The notes under the pieces are model-generated. The model ran no database searches. It was not told the origin of the DNA and was given only the letters and a program-made list of their open reading frames with translations. Below, piece after piece: positions 41,054 to 51,184 of a DNA stretch of 64,000 nucleotides; the first letter of the stretch is position 1, and every line of letters begins with the position of its first letter. The DNA comes from Vanrija pseudolonga (lineage: Eukaryota > Basidiomycota > Tremellomycetes > Trichosporonales > Trichosporonaceae): positions 868,001 to 932,000 of the forward strand of contig NC_085851.1 in NCBI RefSeq assembly GCF_020906515.1, read 5' to 3'. Position numbers and translations under genes: made by a program.

Positions 41054-41867
41054 CTAGATCTTGGTGGCTGTGAATTTGTCAGACCCACGACGTTGCTCTC
41101 CACTCACCCTTGGCGTCCTGGAGGAGGAGGGCAAACTTGACGGGCAGGCTGTCGTTGTCCCCAATGTCGAGCCAGGCACGGTCGAGGGCCCAGCGATACT
41201 CGAGCGGGATGAGGGAGACCCACTCCATGGGAAGCGTGGCCGTGTTGAAGATGCTGCCCTTGCTCGCTCTGGTGTTGGCGAGCGCGTCCTTGAACTCGCT
41301 CTTCTTGCGGCGGCCGGGCTTGTTCTCCCACTTGTGGAAGGGGGCGTGGAGGGCGGCCGTGCAGATGTCGAGATTGTCGAGCGCCGCGCCAAGGACGAAA
41401 GCCTTGATGCTGCCGGTGAAGCCCTTGTCGATGTGGAGGACGAGGACCTTGGTGGCGGCGGGGCAGTCGTACTTCTTGAGGAGGAGCCCGAGCTGGACGT
41501 GCTGGCTCATGTGCCAGCTGTCACGGGTGATCTCGGCGTTGACGATCAGGTTGAGGAAGCGGTCGAAGACCTCGGCGGTCTCGAGCTCGGGGTCGGTGAG
41601 CTCGACCTCGAGCGGGCCATCGGTCGCCGCCTCGATCATGTTGCGGAAGACGATGCTGACGGTCAGTGGGTGCTACTTGGGCGGGCGGGGTGGAAGAGGA
41701 AGGAAGGAAGGCGGTGCTCACCTGGCGCTGCGCAGGTGGTAGTCGTCCACCTTGAGCTTCACGCCGTCCGAGGTCGTGATCGTGAAGTTGCCCGAGGACC
41801 ACTCCGAAGCAGGCGACGGCGGGCGGGTGTCGGTGTTAGAAGGCGAGGAAGACAGGTCGCTGCTCAT
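41054..41867 (-). CDS. BTB/POZ array protein 7
   Basis: Exons 41867-41722, 41655-41108, 41067-41054; 235 aa. Exon 1: 'SSGNFTITTSDGVKLKVDDY' then 'HLRSA'. Exon 2: 'IVFRNMIEAATDGPLEVELT', 'LLLKKYDCPAATKVLVLHID', 'FVLGAALDNLDICTAALHAP' and 'LIPLEYRWALDRAWLDIGDN'. The 14-nt last exon gives 'AKATKI'. From here to gene 12 the proteins share 'KKYDC' and 'YHLRSA', a second BTB subgroup. Confidence 0.8.
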
Positions 41868-42095
41868 GGTGTTATGGTGAGTGGGAGAATTGTGGAGGAA
41901 GAGAGTTGCCTGTTGGGCGGCAAAAATGTGTTGGGCGCGGGGCGCGCGTGTTGGCGGCTCGGCGCCGAGGTGCAAGCCGGCGTACGGGGGTCACGGGGGC
42001 GCAAGGGCGCAGGTTGGGTGTGTTTGTGCTAGCAAACACTTCAAGGGGGCTGGCTGCATTGGGGATTACAAGAACTACACACAGTCCCGAGGCAC

Positions 42096-42911
42096 TCAGT
42101 AGTCGGTCGCTGTGGGTCAGCAAAGCACAACTTCCACATTCCCTCACCAACACACACCTTGGGCCAGCTCAAGGAGCTCCTTGAATGACACGTCGAGTTT
42201 GAGGTGGTTCCTTTCATGCCACGCCTGATCTAACGCCCACCGGTAGGCAGGGGGGAGCAGCGCCGTCCACTCCAGAGGCAGTGTGAAAGTTTCAAACACA
42301 CAGCCTTTCAGGTGGTGCGTGTTGGCGTCCTTGGGACGTGGCTGCCTCCACTCACGCAGTGGCATGATGGGTGGCAGGAGAGGGTGAGGGTCAGGCAGGT
42401 GACGTTGCGACTCGTACTTCTGCCAGTCTTCCAGTGGCGCCTGCAGGTCCGCGACACACCGCTCGGGATCGTCCAGCACCGCGCCGAGGATGAAGGTCTT
42501 GATGATGCCTGCCGGGCTGCTCTTGACGTGTGCGAAAAGCAGTTCGATCGCCGCCGGGCAGTCGTACTTCTTCAGGAAGAGGGCGAGGTTAGCCAGTCCC
42601 TTGAGTCTCCAGGTGTCCATATCGACTTTGCCGCTCCGGGTGATGGCGATGAACCGTGTAATGACGGCCGCCGACTCGATAGCAGGGTCAGTGAGCTCGA
42701 GCTCCAGGGTGCCGCTACCGGCTGAGATCATGTCGCAGAACACATTACTGGGGAATGATACGTAAGCGAGGGATGGTGTACGCAAGGGCGATCACGCTCA
42801 CCTCCAGCCTTGGAGACGGTACGGTTCGATGTCAAACACCACGCCGTCGGAGGACGTGAGCTTGAAGGTCCCGCTGGGCTGTTTGGACAGAGTGTCACTG
42901 TTATGACCCAT
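42096..42911 (-). CDS. BTB/POZ array protein 8
   Basis: Exons 42911-42802, 42747-42158, 42109-42096; 237 aa. Exon 1: 'MGHNSDTLSKQPSGTFKLTS' and 'DGVVFDIEPYRLQGW'; further in-frame ATGs at 42956 and 42992 are possible starts. Exon 2: 'NVFCDMISAGSGTLELELTD', 'LALFLKKYDCPAAIELLFAH', 'TFILGAVLDDPERCVADLQA', a Pro-rich insert 'DPHPLLPPIMPLREW', and 'LLPPAYRWALDQAWHERNHL'. The 14-nt last exon gives 'AQATDY'. Confidence 0.78.
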
Positions 42912-43919
42912 GGCTGACGCGGTGATGTGGAAGATATTGCGTTTCTTGAACTGCATTGACAGATTATATACGTGTGTAGGTGGCGCAGACATGTGAGACA
43001 TTCTCACCTGTTGTTTGTTGGGGCGTGCCGGATGCGGACAGCAATTCAAGGGCACATGTTTCTCGGCCGAGTTGACCTCCTCGCCACCTTGTCTCTCACA
43101 AGTCAGAGAAACTGACGAAAGCCGTGCAAGGCCCACCTTATTCATGCTGAACACCACAAAGAGCCTAGTGCAGTGCCACTCCGAGCAGGGGCGGGGGGCG
43201 TGAGGAGGGATGAGTGGCGAGTGTGTGAGTGATGATGCGTGACGTAGGGCATGAAGCACCGCAACCATCTAACCAAGTGGGTGTGTAGGCCTGTCGTGCA
43301 CCGCAGGTCGGGGGTTCGAGCCTGCTCGCAGAATCCGGACCTCTCCCAGGAGGAAGGGGACTGGCGGCCGGGGTCCTGGGGCAGTCGATATCCTTTTGAT
43401 GTGTGTGGTGCGCACACACGCGCTCCGGGGCCCCCGTCGGTATCAGTCCGTCCCGGCCTCTTTGAGCTTGCGACGCGCCTATGTGGAACGACCAGATCAC
43501 GACAGAGGCCACTGCACGCCAGTGTCAACACATCTCCGTTGTACACGCTGGATTGCGAGGAGCCAAGTGCCTGCACTTGCATGGTCCGACACCTGGTCTC
43601 CGGCTACTGGGCACGTACGTTGCTATGCATGCTTCCTTGGCCGATCTGACGGTACACACGGCGGTACGGTGTCAATTGTGACTGGCACACAGATGAGGTG
43701 GACATTGTTTGTGACTGACGCGACCGCGCACGGACCTCCTCCCACATGGCGCAACATTGTGCGCCCCGTCTTCTCTCGTTTCTCTTTCAATCCTCCCATC
43801 ATCCCTTAACGTGTCACCCACCTTCCTTCAGCCCAGCGACCAACTGCCCTCCCAGGCGACATCCACTACATACATCACATCTCCCCTTCACGGCCCCTTC
43901 GCCTTGCCATCTACAAACC
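42912..43919. other. Divergent intergenic region, about 1 kb, between BTB genes 8 and 9
   Basis: No gene accepted. 'gggttcgagcctgc' near 43312 resembles a tRNA T arm and a possible anticodon stem lies before it, but acceptor and D stems cannot be formed. A donor-like 'caggtgag' (minus strand, near 43010) could mark a leader intron of gene 8. Confidence 0.45.
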
Positions 43920-44745
43920 ATGGCTTCGACCCCACCTGCACCCAAGAAGAGGAAGGCCGGAGACGACGAGGAAGACGCCGAGCCCATCCGCGACGATGAC
44001 ACCTGGACTACGGGTGACTACGCCCTCGTCTCGTCCGACAACGTGCGCTTCCGCGTGGACCTCGTCCATCTGCTCAGCGCCATGTTAGTGTCTTTACTGC
44101 TGCCGTTGTGGGCCCCCTCTGACACATTTCAGCTCTGTCTTTCGCGACATGGCTTCGGTCGCCGCTCAGGGTGCGGATCGGGAGCTCCACTTCACCGACG
44201 ACTCGATCGAAACGGCCGCGGTCCTCGAGCGCTTTCTCACCCTGCTTATCGACGCCACCGTTGATGACAAGGACATCGACCGCTTCAGCAACTTCAAGCA
44301 CCTCGCTTCCATGACGCGCTTCCTCGTCAAGTACGATTGTCCCTTCTTGATGACCGTACTCGGGCTCCGCGTCAAGGAAATGAGCTCAACAGGCCGCAGC
44401 ACTCTGTTCATGTTCATCATCGGCTCCATTATGGATGACACGGACCTGTGCATCAGTGCCCTCTCCAAGAAACGTCGCACTTGGGGCGAAACTTCGGTTC
44501 CCGACACGAATACAACTAGGAACCTGACGAACTTCCATTGCCTCAACCCTCAATCTTTGGCATACAACCGCTGGTCGATGATTCCTGGCCCCTACCTGTA
44601 TGCACTCCACCGGGCTTGGGCGCTCGTGGGGGACTCAGACGATCTCAAAACCAAGTTCCAACAGGTGCTTGACGATGTTAAGGGTATGTCGGACCCACAA
44701 TGGCGTCGTTCTTCTGCTCACCCACCCGCAGCAAGGAACACCTAA
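43920..44745 (+). CDS. BTB/POZ array protein 9 (opposite strand)
   Basis: Exons 43920-44083, 44133-44683, 44732-44745; 242 aa. Exon 1: 'MASTPPAPKKRKAGDDEEDA', 'TTGDYALVSSDNVRFRVDLV', 'HLLSA'. Exon 2: 'SVFRDMASVAAQGADRELHF', 'MTRFLVKYDCPFLMTVLGLR', 'FIIGSIMDDTDLCISALSKK' and 'MIPGPYLYALHRAWALVGDS'. The 14-nt last exon gives 'KARNT'. By sequence it belongs with genes 1-6, not with its neighbours 8 and 10, so an inversion or transposed duplication placed it here. Confidence 0.82.
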
Positions 44746-45608
44746 CGTGCACTGGTCAGACGTAGTCCGACGCGTCTATACGAGGTGGTCCTGGGGTGAG
44801 GGCTGAGGTGGCTGAAGCAGAGAGTACATAGTAAAACGAGTGACAACATGAATCATATACGTCCTCTGTTTAGTCCGAAACAGTTCCCTTTGTTTCGGTC
44901 CTCGACCCTTGCCCCCCAGTCCACTACCATCCAGGTTCACGGTGCCTCCTAGATGGTATCTGACAACTCGAGTGACATGCAAGGTCTGAGTGTGACTACC
45001 TCGTCAACACACGCCATGGAGCTCTTGGCTCGTAAATTCTTGCTCTCACTACCGGCCCACTCTTGGCCGCTCAACGCGGTTCTAGGCGCACATGGAACGC
45101 GGGAGTGTGCTTTGCCGCCCGAAGCCCGTCGTGCTCGGCACATCGACACTGTCGTTAAGAGGCATTGGTTGGGCAGCGACTGTGCACTTGCTTGCATGGC
45201 ATTCGGTCCCTTAGGTTGTCGTGTATTGCGGGGACGATGCACTTGCAGACGCAGAGCAACCGACCTGGTATGTGGTTGCCGAGGGGGCTGGATGTCAAAG
45301 AGCCTCGGAGGCAATGAGTGGTGCTGCGCGCGATACGCTCTGGACTCCATGCTCCAGTATGGGCCTGTGCGTCGAAGATAGGTATTCAACGTTCTCTTCT
45401 TCGTCTTCACCGCCTTCTGAGGTCACACGGGATTGGTATTGATAGACGAACAACAACTACATGCGAGGAGGGGGTGGGGGTTACGGGTTGAGCTGACGAA
45501 TGTAACGTGGGCCAAAGCCAACGACTCGCGGCCGCAGTGATGGCCTCTCGAGGTGTCGGCTTACGGACTATGGCATACTAGCTGTTGCCAAGAAGGTCAG
45601 ACTGTGAT
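44746..45608. other. Convergent intergenic region between BTB genes 9 and 10
   Basis: 863 bp with no gene, RNA or relic recognised. It receives the 3' ends of both flanking genes. Confidence 0.4.
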
Positions 45609-46544
45609 TTAACGATGCTGCCTTAACTGACCTTCAAACTTCTTGGCAGTGTCGAGAAAGAACCGAAAGGTTTGGGCGATGTTGGAAGTTTGATTAGTGA
45701 GCAGCGCTCGATCCAGCGCCCACTTGTATGGAATGGGTGTCGCAAGCGTCCAGCTGAGTAACCAAGACCGGCTATCGAATTGGCTCCCGGCAGTGATCAA
45801 CTGGCCGGTGACGGGCACCCCGCCTCCCCAATCCCCACTGTGTCCCTTGATCGTTGAGGCCCACTGGGGGAGGGGGAACAGCAGGGCTTCACAGCACATC
45901 TCGGGGTCGTCGAGGACAGCCCCAAGGATGAATGCCTTGACGCGAGGAGACTCAGTGTCTTGAGTGAGGTGAACAGCCAAGCTCTTGATCACTGCCGGAC
46001 AGTCGTACTTCTTGAGGAAGCGCGCCATCGAGCTGAGCACCTGGACGTCGATCTTCTGGCTGAGGGTGCCGTTGATGATGAAATCGAGGACACCGTCTAT
46101 GGCGTCCGCATACTCAATGTCGTAATCCTCGAGTACCAGACTCTGAACGCCTTTGCCGGAATGCGTAGCCCACAGCATCGTGCGGAACACGGAGCTGAGC
46201 ACGGTAAGCAAGGGGGATGGGGCTGGGTATATTACAGTATCTCACCTCACGCTCCGCAGGTGGTAGTCGTTAATCGTGAAGGCATAGTTGTCGGCCGAGA
46301 TGAGGGTGAAGTTACCTTCCACCTACTTGGTAAGTTCGGGGCCATCTGAGGTGTCGGTAGACTCGGACCCAGGGTCGGTGTAGGGCGTCGGGGGACCGTT
46401 GCGGGCGGTAGGAAGGCGACCTTGAGGTGTAGGGGGGTTGCTGTAGGGCGTGGGGTTGCTGTAAGGGGTAGGTGGCTGACTGAAGGGCGTCGAGGGATGG
46501 CTAGATGGTGTGAGTGGATGGCTGGGGGGAGTAAGGGCACTCAT
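45609..46544 (-). pseudogene. BTB/POZ array gene 10, stop codon at the conserved Trp
   Basis: Exons 46544-46246 and 46194-45609. Exon 1 has a Pro/Ser/Thr-rich N-terminus ('PSHPLTPSSHPSTPFSQPPT') reading to 'DGPELTK', then TAG (46325-46323), then 'VEGNFTLISADNYAFTINDY'. Sister genes have W exactly there ('TKWTDGNFTI', 'SKWIDGNLTL'), so a single TGG to TAG change explains it. Exon 2 is otherwise intact: 'SVFRTMLWATHSGKGVQSLV', 'MARFLKKYDCPAVIKSLAVH', 'AFILGAVLDDPEMCCEALLF' and 'PIPYKWALDRALLTNQTSNI'. The tail may use a GTCAGT donor after 'KKFE'. No Met follows the stop within exon 1. Confidence 0.72.
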
Positions 46545-46869
46545 GGTCGGTGATGAGGATGTGGGAGAAGGCGAGAGTGGACGAGAGCGTGTCAAGTCAT
46601 GTCGACATGACCCGGTGGCGAGGGGCGACTTGGTTCCGGCAGACTAGGAGCACCGTGCAGCCTTTCGCCCCGCTTTCAGGGGTATCGGGGCCCTCATGCA
46701 CGGGCTTCTAGTCATACGCCGAAGAAGAAGACATGAGAAGACGAATGGAACGGAATGCATAGACGAAGGGGTTTGCCTCATTGTGCCGAGTTGAATGGAC
46801 AAAAGAAGGACTGATCACTCCATTGCGGCCATTACCGCAGCTGACATCAGCTCACCGCCCGCCACTCCC
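46545..46869. other. Intergenic region between BTB genes 10 and 11
   Basis: No gene recognised. Confidence 0.4.
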
Positions 46870-47611
46870 CTAGTTGGGACAAGTACTCGCCTTGGCGAGC
46901 TTGAGATACTTGAAAAAGTCAGGCGCGAGGGTGATACTGCGTCCGCCGTCGATTTTCCACGCACGATCAAGCGCCCACTTGTACGAGACAGGTGTGGCCT
47001 GGACCCAGTCGAACGCCCAGGTGCCAGTGTCAAACTGGCACCCATTGGTGAAGACCCCAGCAGAGTTGGCCCCTTGATCAGCACTCGCAGCCTTGGGTTC
47101 CCAGTACGGCAGGGGATACTGGAGAGCACGCATGCAGACCTCCATATGGTCGAGCGCTGCGGCGACAATGAATGTCTTGACGCGGGGGGCCAACGTGTCC
47201 TGCGCCAGGCGGGAGTAGTAGTTCTGGATGGCTGCTTCGCAGTCATACTCTTTGAAGAAGCGGGCTACGGCCACGAGCTGGCGGATGTTGTCGTAGGTGC
47301 AAAATTTGCCGTTGACTATGAAGTCGAGCGCGCGATCAACGGTCTCGGGGGAATGGTACGCGACAAAGATGTGGGCATTGTGCTCACCGTGCCGAGGCAA
47401 TATCATACGGGGAAGACCGAACTTCCCGTCAGCACCCCGCCGACTACTTTTAAACCCACCTGGCACTGATCAGGTGGTAATCCTGGACCTTGAACTCGAC
47501 GGGGCCGTCGGAAATGAGGGTCAAGTTACCGTCGATCCACTTGGAAGCCGGAGGAGGGGTAGGATTGGACGAAGGAATGAAGGGCGGGCTGCGGGTGGAG
47601 CTGCGGCTCAT
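46870..47611 (-). CDS. BTB/POZ array protein 11 with one-base frame break
   Basis: Exons 47611-47460 and 47421-46870. Exon 1: 'MSRSSTRSPPFIPSSNPTPP', 'ASKWIDGNLTLISDGPVEFK' and 'YHLISA'. After the 38-nt intron the frame reads 'SSVF' and then breaks at a four-base C run (47412-47409). One more C would continue into 'RMILPRHGEHN', 'VARFFKEYDCEAAIQNYYSR', 'TFIVAAALDHMEVCMRALQY' and 'SYKWALDRAWKIDGGRSITL'. It ends 'KLAKASTCPN' without a GT donor for the usual tail intron. Recent inactivation or a homopolymer error. Confidence 0.65.
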
Positions 47612-48515
47612 TTGGTGCTGGATATGAAGAAGTGGTGTCGTTGGAGGTGATGAGAACTTTCGTCGAGGCCGACCTTTATGAATGTCGAGGAGCTGGTGCG
47701 AACGGTTGGCGACTCTTGTGATCTCCAGTGCGCAAGGTTGCGTGGAGCGCCACCAGCCACCATGGCGGGATTGACGCCACTCGCACATGTGGGAATGAGG
47801 GACGAGAGCACCGCCAACAATGGTCACATTGGAGTGCGCCAACGACGCACGCCCAAGCCAACCGCCGCCTTAGGGCCTTGTATGCATCTGGAGCTGGCAC
47901 ATTGGGAGGCTGCGGAGGGGTACCTCTCCTTACCATGGGCGACAGAGCGATGCAGAGTGCGAGGGGCGGGTAAGGAGTACCACGAAGCCCGATGTTGTGT
48001 GTTCCACACGAAACATGGCGAATCAAATGACTCGCCGCTGAGCGTTGTGCAGTGCAAGAGGGGGAGTGGGACGTGTGGCGTGAACGAGGTATGAGGGTGT
48101 TCCGCCACTGTCAGCGAATAATTCGCCACATTGACCAAAGATATTCCGTATGGCTCGGCGCGACGCAGATGTACTCGAAGACCGTTGCCGCACATCCACC
48201 AGCGTCAACATCGACGTATGTCCAGGACATGCAGGCCAGGTACATACCGCCTTGCCCTCCTCCCCGCCTGCGCCTTCGCACCGGCGTCACGATGACCTTA
48301 GTTCTCGCACCCTTGCCGTCACCAAACGGCCACCAATGCCGCTCGTGCTGACGACAACATGACCGTCGCTGATGGCACAGCCTGAATGACCACATGCATT
48401 CATCGAAGAAGGAAGGGGGTGTTTGTTCTGCATGTATGTGGACGTTACGGAAAACGAGACGAGCCCGCAGTGAACATGTGGACGTGAAGGAACGCGAGAT
48501 GAGCACGCAGCCAAC
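47612..48515. other. Intergenic region between BTB genes 11 and 12
   Basis: 904 bp with only shadow frames. No relic of either family was recognised. Confidence 0.4.
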
Positions 48516-49337
48516 TCAGAGGAGTGTCGTCTTCCGAATCTCGGTGGCTGCGTCCGGAGAGTTAGCTTTAGTACAGCCGACGCAGAAGGAACACAAAACT
48601 CACCTTTGGCGTCGGCGAGGCACGCCTTAAACTCGGAAGCCAAGGTGGCACTGTCACCCTCGGAGAGCCACGCGCGGTCGAGAGCCCACCTGTACCGGAT
48701 GGGGGTGGCTGCAACCCAATTAAGGCCCCAAGTCTGGCTGTTGAATTGGCATCCCTCATCGATGTATGTGTCGGCATATCCATGTTCGCTGTCCTCGCCG
48801 TCACCCTGGATCCACTGGGGGAGCGGGTACTTCAGAGCGGCGATACAGATGTCGGCATCATCGAGGGCAGCGGCGAAAATGAACACCTTGAGGCGGGGTG
48901 CTAAGTGAAGGCACTCGAGGCGGAAGATGAAGTTGGCTTTCGCAGGCGCGCAGTCGTACTTCTTGAAGAACAGGCCCACTGAGATGACCGACTCGAACTC
49001 GGTCGAATTGAAGTCAAACTTGCCATATACGATAAAGTGGAGAACCAAGTCCAGAGTACGCGAGTCTTCCATAGTCGGGTCGGTGAGTTCGATGTCGAGT
49101 GGCCCAGTGCCCGCCGATACCATGCCGCGGAAAACGGAACTGGAGCGCATCAGCGGCCTGGCCTACATACTGCCCTATTGCCCGCCGCGAGACCAACCTC
49201 GCGCTGAGAAGATGATAGTCGGCAACCTTGAACACATGGTTGTCGGACGAAATGATGGTGAAGTTGCCGTCGGTCCACTTCGTAGGCTTGGGGGCGTGGG
49301 GAGGGGAAGCAGGTGGTGTCGTGGTGTCGTCAGACAT
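48516..49337 (-). CDS. BTB/POZ array protein 12
   Basis: Exons 49337-49198, 49139-48604, 48547-48516; 235 aa. Exon 1: 'KPTKWTDGNFTIISSDNHVF', 'YHLLSA'. Exon 2: 'SSVFRGMVSAGTGPLDIELT', 'GLFFKKYDCAPAKANFIFRL', 'FIFAAALDDADICIAALKYP', 'TPIRYRWALDRAWLSEGDSA'. The last exon is 32 nt and gives 'ATEIRKTTLL'. Intact sister of broken genes 10 and 11 (shared 'YPLPQW', 'CQF(N/D)'). Confidence 0.8.
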
Positions 49338-49593
49338 GATGAGTGAGAGGTGAAGAGTGAAAGTGAAAGATCAAAGGATGAGCAAGAGTCAAATGTACCC
49401 CGAGGGCGAGGCATGTTCTCACGTCACATACTGAGTGCATGAGCCTGGTATTGTTCAACCTGATCGTTGTACAACACGAGGGCGAGGGCATGATGTCGTG
49501 CCCCTCGTGCCCGTCGCGTGCCCCTCGCTCTCGACCAGGTGGGCCCCGCAACCCAACTGCGGTTATGGAGCGCCACGCCCCAAGCAAGTGAGC

Positions 49594-50004
49594 ATGAGCA
49601 CCCCCTCGACCGAGCTAATAGGCAGCATGAGCACCCCCACCGCCATTTCTACCACCCCCAACTCCGACGGCGGCCTGGCCTGGCTCACGAGCCGCGCGCA
49701 CAACGACATCATCTACGAGGCCTTCATGCACACCGTCGCGGCCCTCTCCCGCCTGCGCCCCAACGTGGTCCGCGAGCTCATCATGTCTGTCCCCCACGAC
49801 CGGGAGCACATCCGCGCGGCCATCATGAGCGTGTACCTCTCGCGCGGCCCGCGCACGCAGGAGGCCATTGTACCGGGTACGTCAAGTACTACAGCATCCT
49901 GCTGGCGAGGCGAGGTCCTCTCGACACTCGCCCGCATCCACGAAGAAGAACCAAACGATGCATTCCCAAGGATACCAATAGCGTCCATTCTCGACACTTT
50001 TTAA
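49594..50004 (+). CDS. Hypothetical protein
   Basis: 136 aa from ATG 49594 (MSTPSTELIGSMSTPTAIST). No domain recognised. The first 95 residues look protein-like ('NDIIYEAFMHTVAALSRLR', 'VRELIMSVPHDREHIRAAIM'). After 'EAIVPG' a GTACGT donor appears, and the remaining frame is less convincing, so the true 3' end may lie in another exon. It converges on the RNase T2 gene. Confidence 0.4.
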   Translation: MSTPSTELIGSMSTPTAISTTPNSDGGLAWLTSRAHNDIIYEAFMHTVAALSRLRPNVVRELIMSVPHDREHIRAAIMSVYLSRGPRTQEAIVPGTSSTTASCWRGEVLSTLARIHEEEPNDAFPRIPIASILDTF

Positions 50005-50033
50005 CACCTACCCACACGACCCAACCCCGCAGC

Positions 50034-51184
50034 TTAAGCACCGCAGGTGTTGTTGCCGTTGCCACCCTGGCCGCCACCGGGGGCAGTACCGTTGCCGCCC
50101 TGGCCGGGCTGGCCGGGCTGGCTGCCCTCGACCGAGCCGACCGAGGGCTCGTAGTACCAGATGGGGGCGGTGGTGTTGCAGTTGGACTTGCCGACCTGGT
50201 CGATGGGCTTGTAGTTGACGTCCTGGGGGCGGCCGAGCGAGTGCGAGTAGTACCAGACTGGGGTGTGAGTGACGCTGACAGTACGCGTGCTACTCACCCT
50301 CCGAGAGCTGCTGGCGCGTCTTGCCCTGGCAGCCGAGGTAGGGCACGGCGCCGCTGGCCTTGGTGAGCGTGTCCTGGAGCGTGGCGAGGTCGTAGCCGGT
50401 CTGGTTGGACGGCTTGATGTTGGCCGCGGCGAGCCACTGCCAGGTGGGGTACTTGTTCTGCGAGCGGGCGACCGACTCGACAAACTCGATGATGGACGCC
50501 TCGGTCGCGTTGGCGTACTCGGGGCCGTAGCAGTCGTTGGTGCCGTCGTTTCCGACGTCGTAGGTGGAGAAGCAGGTGGCGTGCTTGGAGAACTCTGGAA
50601 TGTCAGCGTTGTCTAGCTGTTACGACCCACCGTGCTGCCAGAAGGTCCAGTCGGGGCTGCCCTGCGACTTCCAGTACTTGTTGATGTAGGCGAGGAGGTC
50701 AAACTTGCCGTACTTCTCGAGCAGGGGCGAGATGACGTCGCCGCCAGTCCAGGGGGGAACGACGGTGCCGTTCGCGAGGCCGGTCACGGTCTTGGGCGAA
50801 GGCGTGGGGTCGTACTGGCGCTTGAGGTCACAGTACTGGCCGTACGTGCCGTCGCAGTGGTCGGGCCAGAGGCCGTGCCAGGTCCACGAGTCCTTGGGGA
50901 GGACGGAGCCCTGCGCCTCGAGGCCAGTGTACTGGGTCGTGAGTACGAGCTCCTTCACACCACCCTCACGCCCCACTCACAGTGTCCCAGAACTGGGTGA
51001 CGAGCACGAGACCCTGCACGGGCGTGCAGCACGTGTCGTAGTGCACCTCGCTGGTGGGCACCTCGCACGAGTAGTACTGGGGGAGGATGGCGCAGGTGTG
51101 GTTGTCGGACGCGAGCGCGGCGGCGGGCGACGCGCCGAGGGCAGCGAGGGCGGCGAAGCCGACAGCGAGGGGGAGGGCGACCAT
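50034..51184 (-). CDS. Secreted ribonuclease T2
   Basis: Four exons: 51184-50981, 50931-50631, 50594-50298, 50257-50034; 341 aa. T2 RNases cleave single-stranded RNA through 2',3'-cyclic phosphates. A signal peptide is evident (MVALPLAVGFAALAALGASP, then AAALA). Active-site blocks: CAS I 'SWTWHGLWPDHCDG' and CAS II 'FWQHEFSKHATC' (the second is joined across intron 2), each with its catalytic His. 'VLVTQFWDT' spliced to 'YTGLEAQGS' gives the normal lead-in. Paired cysteines ('CAILPQYYSC', 'DTCC', 'C(F)STYD', 'DCYGPEY') fit fungal T2 disulphides. The C-terminus carries a Gly/Gln/Pro/Asn low-complexity tail ending 'NNTCGA'. Likely secreted or vacuolar. Confidence 0.92.

Noticed and set aside
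43262-43340. Possible tRNA gene (T-arm-like gggttcgagcc and an anticodon-like stem)
   Set aside because: The T stem has a mismatch, the anticodon loop would have eight bases, and no acceptor or D stem can be paired. At best a decayed tRNA.
44953-45410. Open frames on both strands between BTB genes 9 and 10
   Set aside because: No domain, no splice structure and biased composition; they look like chance frames in GC-rich DNA.
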